The position numbers and the translations under genes were made by a program. The notes below the pieces were generated by a model, which ran no database searches, had not been told where the DNA came from, and worked only from the letters and a program-made list of their open reading frames with translations. From Muricea muricata (taxonomy: Eukaryota > Cnidaria > Anthozoa > Malacalcyonacea > Plexauridae), in assembly GCA_963855995.1 (NCBI GenBank), contig OY979730.1, positions 2,666,501 to 2,730,500 on the forward strand: 64,000 bases of DNA, in the 5' to 3' direction. How positions within the stretch are numbered: the stretch's first letter is position 1; each line of letters begins with the position of its first letter. Positions 40,026 to 51,837 of this stretch are shown here, piece after piece.

Positions 40026-40437
40026 GATTACAGAAGACGTCATGGTCTGCGAAGGGCAAAAAGTCACCATATCTTCTTTTGCGCGTACTTTCTTATAGTT
40101 GTTCTTTCATTTTACGAGTCACGAATTTTCCACATTTGATCTCACCACGAATTTAGGACTGGGATCAGAGAACGGAACATTTGTGGTGATCAAAACGTAA
40201 AAGAATACCCTTTTTTATCTTGGCACGCTATGAACTGAAATCTGAATGAAAAATTGAAATGTATTTGTTATTAAACAAGCAATAATTGTTTTCATCGTTA
40301 TATTTTGTAGTGATATGAGAGCATTTGCACCTCACGATATCATGTCGAAGTTCGTAATTCAGGAAATTAAAATTAGAAACCTTGACAAAATGGAACTTGC
40401 TAGCGAGAAAGGTATGAAGTCTGAATATAGTGTGTCT

Positions 40438-40565
40438 TAATAGGTCCTTCTTGTAATTACGTCACAACTATGTGGAAAGCGAGGCAGTGGTACTGCTGAC
40501 TATTGGTGGGTCTGCCAGCCTTGTTGTTACCTGGGGATGACGTAATTAATAGAAAGGTCTTTTAC
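40438..40565. mobile_element. Small MITE with inverted ends
   Basis: AATAGGTCCTTCTTGTAATT with ACGTCA on the left and TGACGTAATTAATAGAAAGG on the right form imperfect terminal inverted repeats of about 25 bp. Confidence 0.6.
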
Positions 40566-40904
40566 GTGTTTGGAATTATGTAAAATGTTACTAACCTTTG
40601 ATAAAAAGACAGATTTGGCTCCTGAGTACTATAGGTATATCGACATTATTATTATTACAAATATCAAAACTATAACAGATGAAAAGAAACTGAGACATGT
40701 TGAAATTAAATATTCTTGTGGTAAAACGAGGTCAAAATTGGCGATATTTTCTAGTGTACATAGAGGGGGTGGTGTGAAGTGGGTTTTTTAAAATCTGGTC
40801 GTCTTAGTGATTTGCCTATTAAAAATGTGACTGTACCGTTTACCAAGCTCCTCACGCGGAAAGTCGCGTTATGCATTGATAAAATATACCAAGAAAAAAG
40901 TACT

Positions 40905-41155
40905 TCAATAGACCATACCCATAATGACGTCATTTAGTAGTTAAGCATGTAAAACTATTTAAATGTGCCAATATAATTGAATGGTTTAAGTAACAAAAAG
41001 ATTATTTGTGAAACAAATATGTTAAATTATTTGTTTCATTTAATGTCCTGGACAAATAAGGACCTAAAAAATTAACAATATTGCCATATTTAAGTAGTTT
41101 TACTCGCTTAACTACTAAATGACGTCATTATGGGTAAGGTCTATTGTTTGATGTG
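40905..41155. mobile_element. MITE with ~65-bp terminal inverted repeats
   Basis: CAATAGACCATACCCATAAT, then GACGTCATTTAGTAGTTAAG, on the left match the complement of CTTAACTACTAAATGACGTC and ATTATGGGTAAGGTCTATTG on the right. Length about 250 bp, non-coding. Confidence 0.85.
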
Positions 41156-41234
41156 TAAAAAGACGGTGCCAAAGTTAGCGGAGATGATATTCATAAAAGC
41201 TATAAAGTGAATAATTGTTTGCATGTTGATTAAA

Positions 41235-41370
41235 AGTCACAGCATAATTTTGTGGAAACACTGCGTAAATCTATTAGTCGCAATAATGTATTAGTACTGA
41301 TGAAGATCTGAGCTTCGGGATCGAAAGCTTTGCAATAATAAGTTTTCGTGCTGTTACCACAAACTAATAA
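41235..41370. mobile_element. GTGGAAACAC-family MITE
   Basis: AATTTTGTGGAAACACTGCG at the left, and GGATCGAAAGCTTTGCAATA then TGTTACCACAAACTAAT at the right, correspond to the 25.0-kb copy with more decay. Confidence 0.7.
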
Positions 41371-41739
41371 AACTGTTATTTTTCAAAGCATTAAAAACGA
41401 GTACAAAAAAAAGTGAAAACGGGTGTCATTTTCCATCATCTTTCGCTCCAACTTATGTTACTTTTCTTTCAGGTGCAAATATTTAGCTGAGCAATTGTTT
41501 TGGAGGTTTACTTTCTCTGTACGCATTGATTTTTCGTCCTAAAATATTTTAGATAAGTGCATGTTTTGAAGGCATTAAGTACTGGAACCCTGGGTCCCGG
41601 GCTCGTCAGATATTTAGGGTTAGAGGTAATAATAAAAAACATAAATGCATGATATAATAATAAAATAATAGCTAATCATGAACGGACAGCGAACAATAAA
41701 GAAAGACATACGATTCTTTAGAAGATTCTTATCAATGGT

Positions 41740-42620
41740 TTGAAGATGTCAATTAATTTCTTCGCTACTCGTTGGAAATTACCATCCATCAAGACGTATA
41801 TCTGATTACCAAATGATTGCTTAACGTTACCATTATTGTTGCTGAAAGTCGTTTCTAAAGTCATAATTTAAAGTACACTTTTCCCGCATGATCAATAGTT
41901 CCTTATGGATTCATCGTTTTCTTCCTGATTTTGGACAAGTCAGTCAGAATTTTCATACGCAAACAATCATCTGCTATTTTGCTGTATCAATAATTCGCTA
42001 AAGTGGTTTACAACATTTTCCCTTTCTTCCGTATTAGCCGCGTCCTGACCCTTTCGTTAATTTCTTGTTCCTTTCTGAACGGCTGCTTTCTTCTCTTAAA
42101 CACATGAAATTACCATGTACCAACACGTAATCTGGTTACCAAGTGATTACTTTACCTTGTCACATTTATTACCGCAATTTGTCTCTAAATTTCAAAATTA
42201 ATTTTCCCAATCGATGGTTCCTGAATTCCTTCCTTTGTAACCGCGGTCAGTCAGAGTTTCCATACTTTGACAATCATCTCCTATTTTACCATTTGCTTTA
42301 CCAATAACTCTCCAAATTCTATTGTGGTATGATTGAAAGATGTCAAATTATCTTCGCTACACCAAAGGTTACCAAAGGATTACCAAAGGATTACCAAAGG
42401 TTACCAAAGGATTACTTCATGTTACCATATCTGTTACCGCAATTCGTCTCTCATTCTGATCAATGGTTCTTGAATTAAAATACAATCTTATTTATTTATC
42501 ATTTTCTTCCCGATTTTAAACCAGTCAGTCAGCGTTTTCCATACTCAGACAATAATGACTTATTTTCCCATTTTTTGCCAATAATTCGTTAAATTCAGTA
42601 GTGGTTCATCATCCTTTCAC
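41740..42620. repeat. Three diverged ~300-bp tandem repeats
   Basis: An ordered set of motifs occurs three times: GTTACCAAATGATT-like, TGTTACCGCAATTYGTCTCT-like, TCAATGGTTCYTGAATT-like, AGTCAGTCAG, and CAATAATTCGYTAAA-like. The copies are about 41790-42010, 42110-42330 and 42410-42610. A short direct repeat of TTACCAAAGGA lies at about 42365-42415. Confidence 0.65.
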
Positions 42621-43037
42621 AGTTTCACTATCTTCTTTATTACTGCGTCCTATTTGTCAACAACGTCCCATATTATCCTTTCACCGACACCTTGTTTCTT
42701 TCAACTCTAAACTCGTACTTCCTCAGTTGTACTATGATCTACCTGTGATTACATCCGTCATTATCGTTGTATTGATTGTTTGAATGCATCCTGGCTTTTT
42801 CTCTTTAAGAATAAAGAACTTGATGAATTTATGTTTCAATATATTCTCACTTTTACTTGTAAGATTTTCGATTTTCGAGATCTTTTATAGGATCAAAAAT
42901 ATTTTTACATATGGTTATATGAAAAAGTGATGTGCAGTATATTTTGTTGTTTATCGTTGTTGTATATTGTATATTGCGCTACGCTGCGTCTGCGCTACCG
43001 TTCCATTGGCTTGTGTGGTGGTTGGTGTGGTTATGGT

Positions 43038-43272
43038 TTCATGTCTCGCTGTTTTAATGATACGGTCGTGAATTCAGGCCATTTTCCATTTTGATCTATT
43101 TGCATGTACGGGCGAAGCCTGCGTTGTTTTGATGCCCGCACTAGGCGTGGCAGATATTCATAGCTCGCTCCGCACATGCGGCAAAGCGATCGTAATGGAA
43201 AATGGCCTTTAGCTAGCTTAGACAGGCAGGTAGGCAAGCAGGTTTTTAATAATAAAACAGCGAGACATGAGG
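43038..43272. mobile_element. MITE-like foldback
   Basis: CATGTCTCGCTGTTTTAATG and AGGCCATTTTCCATTTTGAT on the left pair with ATGGAAAATGGCCTT and AATAAAACAGCGAGACATG on the right. Confidence 0.8.
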
Positions 43273-43664
43273 GATGAGGTTGTGGATGGGGTGACGTCAC
43301 GGATTCACACTTACCCTGCGCGCGCTTGCGATCGTATTGTGTTGTGTTGTCATGTCTTCGTATTGTAACCGTCCTTTACAGCACTTTGTCATATACAATC
43401 ATATGCACAAAATTATTTTTGGAATTTAAAGGTTTGCTTCGAGTACTCTGGCTTGCTTTATTAACTTAAGAGAACACAGACCTCCCGTTCTTCCCTTCAT
43501 TTTCTTTTGAACGTTTTCATGTCTTACTGGTAGCCTTGATGATATTCTGTCACTGATACCTTGTTCTTTCAAATTCGGGCCCTGCCTTCAGTTGTATTCC
43601 AATCTATATGATCTTTGTTCACTTAACTCTTCTAGTACGTGTCTGCTTTAAAATTATCAAACTT

Positions 43665-45880
43665 GGCTATGGAGCAAACTTGGTTGATAGAAGGTTGATT
43701 ATGAGAGGGAAAACATTGGAAAAAAATATGATTATGAGAAGATGTCTGATAAACATTGGAAACATTAGTGAAGGAATGTGATAATGAGCAAATGTGATAA
43801 TTAAGCAAGAAGATAACAAGATGGAAGATTGATTGTAAGAGGGAAACATTTGAAGAAAATTAGAATCATAAGAAGATACTGTCTGATGAACATTTGAAAC
43901 ATTAGTGAAGGAATGTGATAATGAGCAAATTGATAATCAATGATAATTAAGCAAGACGATAACAAGATGGGAGATTGATTTAAAGAGGGAAAACATTTGA
44001 AGAAAATTAGAATCATGAGATGAATCTGTTGAACATGGAAACATTAATGGAGGAATGGCAATTAAAATGGGTACTCCGGCTTCCATTATAAATGAATATC
44101 TAAATTTTCTTTTCTTCATTTGCCTTTGATTATTTACGTTTTCTTATCTCGTTAGTAAGTACGTGACATGATATTCCTTTACTTCATTCTTAAATTCTGA
44201 TTATCAAACCCAACTACGGAGCAAAACGATAACAATTGTGGAAGATTGATTGTGAGAGGAAAATATTTGAAGAAAATTAATATGACGAAAAGGGTGCTAC
44301 ATGAACATTGGAAATACTAATGAAGGATTGACAGTAAAGATGGAACATTTCATGTAACAGACAATAGCGATCGGACAGCTGATAATTTTAGATATGTAAA
44401 TATTTTAATAAATAGTAAATAGTTAAGTAATAATAATAGTCAACAGTTACGTCCACGCATCAAACGTTACTATGGAACAAACGATAATAATGGAAAATTG
44501 ATTTTGAGAGGGAAAAGGATCATGAGAAGATAATGCCTGATGCACATTGGAAACATTAATGACGGAATGGCAATTGAAATGGGTACTGCGCATTCCAGCA
44601 TAGATGAGTATCTAAATCTTCCTTTCTTCATTTCTCTTTGATTATTTACGCTTTCTTATCTCGTTGGTAACTACGTGAAATCTTATTCCATTTTTCATCT
44701 ACTAAGTACCTTCTGTATAGTTTCTTTGTACTTCGAAATGGTTTTCAAACTTAACTATAGAGCAAAATGATTAAAAGACTGTTTGTGAGAGGAAAACATT
44801 TGAAGAAAATTAGGATCATGAGAAGAGCGTGTATTGAACATTGGAAATACTAATGAAGGAATGACAATAAAAGTGGACCATTTCATATTAACTCTTTACG
44901 GAACTTTAAAATTGTGGAAGAGACAATAGCGGCGGACAGCTGATAAACTTTAGATAGTATAATAATGATTAAACATATGTAAATATTTTAATAAATAGTA
45001 AATAAGTTTTGAAGTCCACGCATCAAACATTACTATGGAGCAAACGTTAATAATGGAAGATTGATTGTGAGAGGGAAAATTTAAAGAAAATTTGGACCAT
45101 TTGAAGATAATGCCTGATGAACATTGGAGACATTAATGAAGGATTGCAATTAAAATGGGTACTGCGCCTTCCAGTATAAATGAATATCTAAATTTTCTTT
45201 TTTTTTTCATTTTCCTTTGGTTATTTACGCTTTCTTATCTCGTTGGTAACTACGTGACATGGTATTCCATTTTTCCTCTACTAAGTACCTTCTGTATAGT
45301 TTCTTTGTACTTCGAAATGGTTGTCAAACTTAGCTATGGAGGAAAACGATTACAATTATGGAAGACTGTTTGTGAGAGGAAAACATTTGAAGAAAATTAA
45401 TATCATGGGAAGAATCAGTTTAAACATTGGAAACATTAATGAAGCAATGTCAATTAAAACTGGTACTCCAATCTCCACTATAAATGAATATTTAAATTTT
45501 ATTTTCTTTATTTTCCTCATAATATTTACGTTTTCTTATCTCGTTGGTAGCTGTGTAACACGATATTCCTTTGCACAATTCTTCTTCTAAATACCCGCTT
45601 TAGAGTTTATTTGAATTTCGAGTTGATTATCCCTTACTATGGAGCAATACAATTACAAATACGGAAGATTGATAGCGAGAGGACAACATTTGAAGAAAAT
45701 TAATATCATGAGAAGATAATATTCGATGAACATTATTAACGAAAAAATGACAATCAAAATGAGACATTTCAAAATGACTCTATATAACATGGCAACCGTG
45801 GAACAGACAACAGCAATCGGACAGCTGATAAATTTTCTATAGTTTATTATTAAATTAAATATATTAAACCAGTTTTAAGG
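43665..45880. repeat. Degenerate tandem array (GGAAACATTAATGAAGGAATG family)
   Basis: A compound unit recurs: AAATGGGTACTGCGCCTTCC, then CTTTCTTATCTCGTTGGTAA, then ACTATGGAGCAAACG-like, GAAGATTGATTGTGAGAGG-like, TTTGAAGAAAATTAGGATC-like, and GAACATTGGAAACATTAATG. Starts are visible near 44068, 44577, 45155 and 45458, with partial units from 43670. A side block AGACAATAGCGATCGGACAG recurs near 44362, 44925 and 45809. Spacing is irregular (about 300-580 bp). No protein is recognised. Confidence 0.75.
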
Positions 45881-45996
45881 CCATCCATCCCATCGCTCTT
45901 GCCTTTCCGTTGCTTAATGCTTTCAGTTAGCATATATAATTTCGATTTCATGCATGATCTAAAACGTGTACGGGGAGGAAAATCGTCAAAACGAGA

Positions 45997-46653
45997 GCCA
46001 GATGCCCGGTCACCAGTGCCAGATGACCAGATGTCAGGCGACTAGTGCCAGATGTCAGGCGACCAGTGCCAGATGTCAGATGACCAGTTCCAGATGACCA
46101 GATGTCAGATGACCAGTTCCAGATGACCAGATGTCAGATGACCAGTTCCAGATTCCAGACGACCAGTGTCAGCTGTCAGACGACCAGTGCCAGATGTCAG
46201 ACGACCAGTGCCAGATGACCAGATGTCAGATGACCAGTTCCAGATTCCAGACGACCAGTGCCAGCTGTCAGACGACCAGTGCCAGATGACCAGACGACCA
46301 GTGCCAGATGACCAGATACCAGACGACCAGGGCAGATGACCAGATGTCAGACGACCAGTGCCAGATGACCAGACGACCAGTGCCAGATGCCAGATGACCA
46401 GATGTCAGACGACCAGTGCCAGACCGATGCCAGACGACCAGTGCCAGCTGTCAGACGACCAGTGCCAGATGACCAGATGCCAGACGACCAATGCCAGATG
46501 ACCAGATGTAAGACGACCAGTTCCAGATGACCAGATTCCAGACAGCAAGTACCAGATGTCAGACGACCAGGGAAGACGACCACTAGATGCCAGACGTACA
46601 GTACCAGATGACCAAATGCCAGATAAGCAGTGCCAGATGACCAGATGCCTGAC
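45997..46653. repeat. GACCAGTGCCAGATG minisatellite
   Basis: Variable-length units built from GACCAGTGCCAGAT, GACCAGATGTCAGAC and GACCAGTTCCAGAT run for about 655 bp. Units are about 18-30 bp and much more GC-rich than the flanks. Long open frames on the minus strand are by-products of the repeat. Confidence 0.95.
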
Positions 46654-49165
46654 GAATGACAACAAGGTGACACAAATGGTAAAAGGTAATTAGTATAGAA
46701 TCCTGGTGGTCAGAATTAAAGTTGAATAACTAAGCTGAATTTAAGTGGATTTTGTCTGGAAAACGGTTAGATTAAGTTAGTCATTAATGTCTTTCGTCGA
46801 GAGCAACCGGTTAAAGAATCGGATATAAGTCTATGATATTTATTAACTTTCCGACAAAGGGCCTTGAAGGGCTTTCGCTTAAAGCGCTCGAAACGGAGTT
46901 GTATAAAGGTTTTATGTTATGGAGGTTGCATAATATTCGATTGCAAAACTAATATATGCTGCTCATTAGATATTAGTTCAGACAATTGGCAAAATTTAGG
47001 GGTTGTGCTTGAAGCAACTGGAGGAAAGAGAGTTTTTCTCTATTTCCTAAGGTTCTCTTCCAGGCAACCGTGCTCAACCACCAGGATTTGCCTGCTTTAA
47101 CATAGGTTATTATAATTATAGTGCATGATTTACCACAGTATGTACATGTGTTGAAGTCATTCAGTAACATTACTCAGGAATGTCTCGAGTGATATAAGAT
47201 GGAAGTAATTCAGGCTTGGTAAAAATTAAATAAGAAATGTGAGAAATACATGCATAGTTATACTCCTCATCAAATTAGGTCATTAAACACTAGGACGTAA
47301 TGTTAATTAATAACCTTCATACGCATAGCTACTCCTCAAATGCACGACATACGTACATTCTTGCATAAATCATGTTAAAAACAGTCACATAAATATGCAT
47401 TGCTACTCTTAAAATGCACGTATCAAGAACATATAGTGATGATGTAAAATGAAATAACAAAATGAAAATGCACGCGCAGAAACCAAGCCTGGTAGAAAAG
47501 AAAGGACTATTGAAATGATATAGAGGAGTGAATGGCAAACATGGCGGATTTTGATGAATAAAAAAGTAAAACAGCAATGACTGCGCGGCATCCATGAACT
47601 TCTATATATTAACATTTCAATAACGACAGAGGTCGCTTATATTGAATTTGATATATGCTGATATTCTGTCGTAGGTTTTTATATTTGGCATTATAAACCC
47701 TTCAAACAAGTTTAAGCTATCATTTTGATTTTGTGCTCTCCTTGCTTGTATGAATTTGATTATAACTGAAAAAATTGCATTACTAAAATGAACATGACAT
47801 CATAATCTGATTAAAAAATCAACGCCATCACTGGCAAAAAAATAGTAGGATTAAACTTATGAAGGGTTTATAAGGTTTGTTGGAGATAAGGTCATAGACT
47901 GGCTGTTGGTATATAATTTTAGAAAACGTTAACGAAATACCTCTTATATTTCAATCCAGTTGATTCATTTTGTATTCTTTTTGAGAAAATTCGAATCAAA
48001 CTTGACAAATTCAGAAACAACAAAACCCAACAAGAAAGATACCTAACCTTATTTTGTTACAAAAAGAGTCAGAAATGCATGATATCATTTTACTTTGGCA
48101 AGCAATGTCTCATATGATATGACCTCATTAGACAAATCTCCTCAAACCGAAAAATTCCTTGAGCATGACTACGTTACTGACTGACTTACATGTCCATACG
48201 TTAATGACTGATGAACAATTTAAATCATTACTTGCGTTCGGTCTGTATATCTAATGACTTTCAGGATTGCTGAAAGGGTAAAAAAATTAAACGCAAGCGT
48301 ACGTTCAATGAACGTATGGGGTCAACAGGGAAAAAGGGAATTGAAATTAAGATGAACAACAAGGGTCTGAAAGGGTAGAATGGGCATAAAACAAGGTGCA
48401 TGAAAAAAGGTGTACATCAATAGTTTAATAATGAATGGAGGAGCTTCTGATTGAGAAAAATGGAACTACCTGAAAATGAATGTAAAAGCTTCTGAGAAAA
48501 GGTCCTTTGTCGGGAAGTTACAGGTAGTTGTATGTTTCTCAATCAAGTATAGCTTTCTTTTTATTGCGGCTAATTACACCTTTCAGAAGAATCTTGGTGG
48601 TGAGGGTTAAAGCTGAGTAATGTCAACACGACTTAAGCAGTTCAATTTTTGCCACCAAATTTTCATTAGAATTACAAAGAGCATACCATTTCGTTGATGA
48701 ACAATTTTGAAAGAACAAATTACGTTACTCAGCTTTAATCTTAAGCTTATTTTGATTTTTGAACAAAAATGCATGTTAGCAGTGCATGAATTAGGAGTGC
48801 ATGTTATAATGTAAGCGGTACAAATGGTACCTAGGTTAAGTTTCAGGTACGCGAGTGTTGGACACAGAAGGATTGGTGGACGTCTTTTTTGGTAACGTAT
48901 ATGGGCCCGGGTGGGGGCCCCAACCCTTAAGTCCCAATTCGGTCGGGTACTAACATTGCCTTTCAGGTTTCGACAACGACAGTTCATCGTCAGGTGATCA
49001 GAATCGAAAAATACTAAGAGATCAGTTAGGATTTTTATAACTATAAAATACATGACTTAAAAAACTATGTATGGTCGGTTTCTATTTAGTCGAAACTTTC
49101 GTGTTTACGGCGACCGTTAGAACTAAATCGAAACCAGGCTACATTGCACACACCACCAAGATTAG
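46654..49165. other. Non-coding region, nothing assigned
   Basis: AT-rich DNA with scattered short repeats (for example the AATCCTGGTGGT / ACCACCAGGATTT pair at about 46.70 and 47.08 kb). I see no supported exon, RNA gene or complete element. Confidence 0.4.
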
Positions 49166-49407
49166 TGAGCTCCATATATATCTGAAGTAGGAATTCTAGT
49201 CAGTCGGCCTTAAGAAAGGTAAAGTCAAAGATGGCGGAAATTAAAGGAGCTATAGGGCGCCAATCTCAGTCCTCTGCGCGGTTAACATAGCAACATATCT
49301 CTATTTTGATCGCGCAGAGGATCAAGATTGACGTCTTATAGCTCCTTTCTACCATCTTCGGCTTTTGCACTGGCTTGAGTTCTTATTCATGGTATATATG
49401 GAGCTTA
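49166..49407. mobile_element. MITE-like foldback
   Basis: GAGCTCCATATATATC at the left and TATATATGGAGCTTA at the right are terminal inverted repeats. Further in, AAGGAGCTATAGGGCGCCAA and TCCTCTGCGCG pair with CGCGCAGAGGA and TCTTATAGCTCCTTT. Confidence 0.75.
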
Positions 49408-51837
49408 TGCTAACAAGTATATATGGTCAGCACTTGTTTCCATCTACCAAAGTCCAAACTGACCGTGTCGTCTATTTGGTAGATAGATAGCGTAAATAAT
49501 TTTAATATGTAGACTATTTTAGTATAATTAGATAATTATCAATAATTTTTGCTTATTAATACGTAATTAGACAAATTAGATATTGCCGGAACACCCTTCG
49601 GGGAATATTATGATAATAAATGTAATATGTAGTGTGTATCTCTACAAGTGCTGACCATAGTATTATAGAACGCGGATCAGATATACAGACCATCAGGCTA
49701 TATGGAATTCTGGGATTAAACAAATATAGAGTAAAAACAAAATGGCGAATCCGGAAAAAGAACAATAAAATAGAATGTGCGTGTTCGTTTAAGACCAGTT
49801 TTCTGAGCCTGAATGTTTCCATGTTGAGTTAAATGTTAGCTCAACATAGTATTATTGAAAGTTATATGTAAAAAATATAAAAAAGAAATAGAAAAAAGAA
49901 ATCCGTGATTCTTCACATATACTTTCAGAATTCGGCAAACATTAATCTTCGACTCAATCCAAGTAAGGAGCACTTCTTGCGTCATTCTTAGGCTGTTGAG
50001 AAAAACAAAATTATTATTTATCCGGCGTATAAGCTACACCATACAGGCATACTGTCTTTGAAAAAAAAATGGACGGAAAAAAAAAATGACACAAATTTAT
50101 ATAAATAAATAAATAGATAAATAATTGCATGTATCGAGGGTTTTTACCGTAATTAAGGCCTGACAATTTAAACAATACACAACGAGGCAAGTCGTCTAGC
50201 TAGTATATTGTTTGAATTGCATTCCGCATGACTGAAATGTACGTACAGTATATATAAATCAGGCCTTAGTTTAGGTTTCCCGCGTTAAAAAAAAAGGGTG
50301 GCCATGTTTGGGACCATGCATTTTAGTTCACAAATTACACGAATTCTCATTGGACAGGCCTAAGTATAAAAACTTTGCATCAGTGATGAATGGTGATCAA
50401 TGGTTCCAATTTCACCATCCACATCTACACATCAGGCTTAATTTATTGTTTAGCCTGCGTATCAAGCCATAATGATTATCATTTCTGTAAAAGTTCTTAT
50501 GCTTGTGCAGTTGTGCAGCCATGAGCGTGTGACCAAATAGGTTTTAATGGTTACCTGGTTAGATTCCTGGTCCACCTGAAGACAAGAATATTATATTGAC
50601 GTGGAGGTGATGGAGCATAAAATGTGTATTTATCACCTATCATTTATCAATGATATATGATGTTATATAACAAGAAAATATCAATACATATAGTGCTGCT
50701 AACATTTCCTTTAATTTAATAACTTTTTTTATAAATAGTTCAGCAACGTTTGTTCGATGATGATTTGACGGGTTTAGCCATTCTATGAATGATAAAGAAA
50801 CTTCAGTCAAAATCTGAAAACGTCAGCTTCAATTTATGTAGCATAATTTTGCATGGTTCTTATAAAAGAAATATATGAAACTATTTTGTTTAAGTATTTT
50901 CTATCTAATAAGTCATTTGTCTTTATGCAGATAATCCTTATTGACATTTACCCATGGGTTTTTTGAAGTCAAATTTAGCTTTGGCGGAAATCATATATAT
51001 TGGTCAAAGAAGATGCGGGCGTTTGCGGGCTGGACTTTAATTTGAGGGTGAAATTTATAGCACAGTCACAGTTGCACAGTGCATGCAGTGATACAGTATT
51101 TTTTTTTATTTGTGATTTTACAAGATTGCATTGTATTTTGTAAGGCGATATCATAGAATGTGTGATTTCCGTGTATTATCTATTCAAAGCCATGTTGTAC
51201 ATGGATATGTTGGAAATAAATCTGCAACATTTCCTCTGCAGGTAGAGTGTATTATATATACCGGTAAAAAACATTAAATGCTACAGAATTTATTTTTATA
51301 CATGTAGAGTATAAAGCATTAGTGGGTCGTAGATATTAGTAATGTAGTATTTGAAATGTCATACATGAAATATCCACACTACATATATGTATCTCCAAGG
51401 TTTAAAATCTGTATCTTCAATGATTAGCATATACTAAATAAATTAATTGATCCCTATTCAACAACAGGGTGTAGTAGGCTGGATCTGCTATAAGTGTAGT
51501 TAGACAGGCTGTCGTGTTAGGCAGAGTTAAAACCTTTGGCTATCACTGTGGTCGATGCTGTCTCACTAATATCTTCAGCATAATTCTAATCTTCAAATTT
51601 TCCACATTAATGCATGCTCAAGGTGCTAGAATAAAATGAACATTATTTTAGCAAATGATTAGTGGCCAAAATTGATCTTGGGTGGTATATGACACTGGTA
51701 TACAATTTTCATTTTTATAATTAATTTTATAAACTAGGTCCATGGTTTTGAAGTAGATGCAATAAATTCAGTCCAGTTCTCAAATCATACAGGTACATAA
51801 ATATGGAAACTATAAAATTCAAATATTTATGCATCAG
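49408..51837. other. Non-coding region, nothing assigned
   Basis: AT-rich, with a loose inverted pair AAGGCCTGA / TCAGGCCTT (about 50.15 and 50.26 kb). No exon or complete transposon is recognised. Confidence 0.4.

Noticed and set aside
46347-46673. Minus-strand frames of 86-108 codons rich in Trp/Ser
   Set aside because: Products of the GACCAG minisatellite; no start context, splice site or homology.
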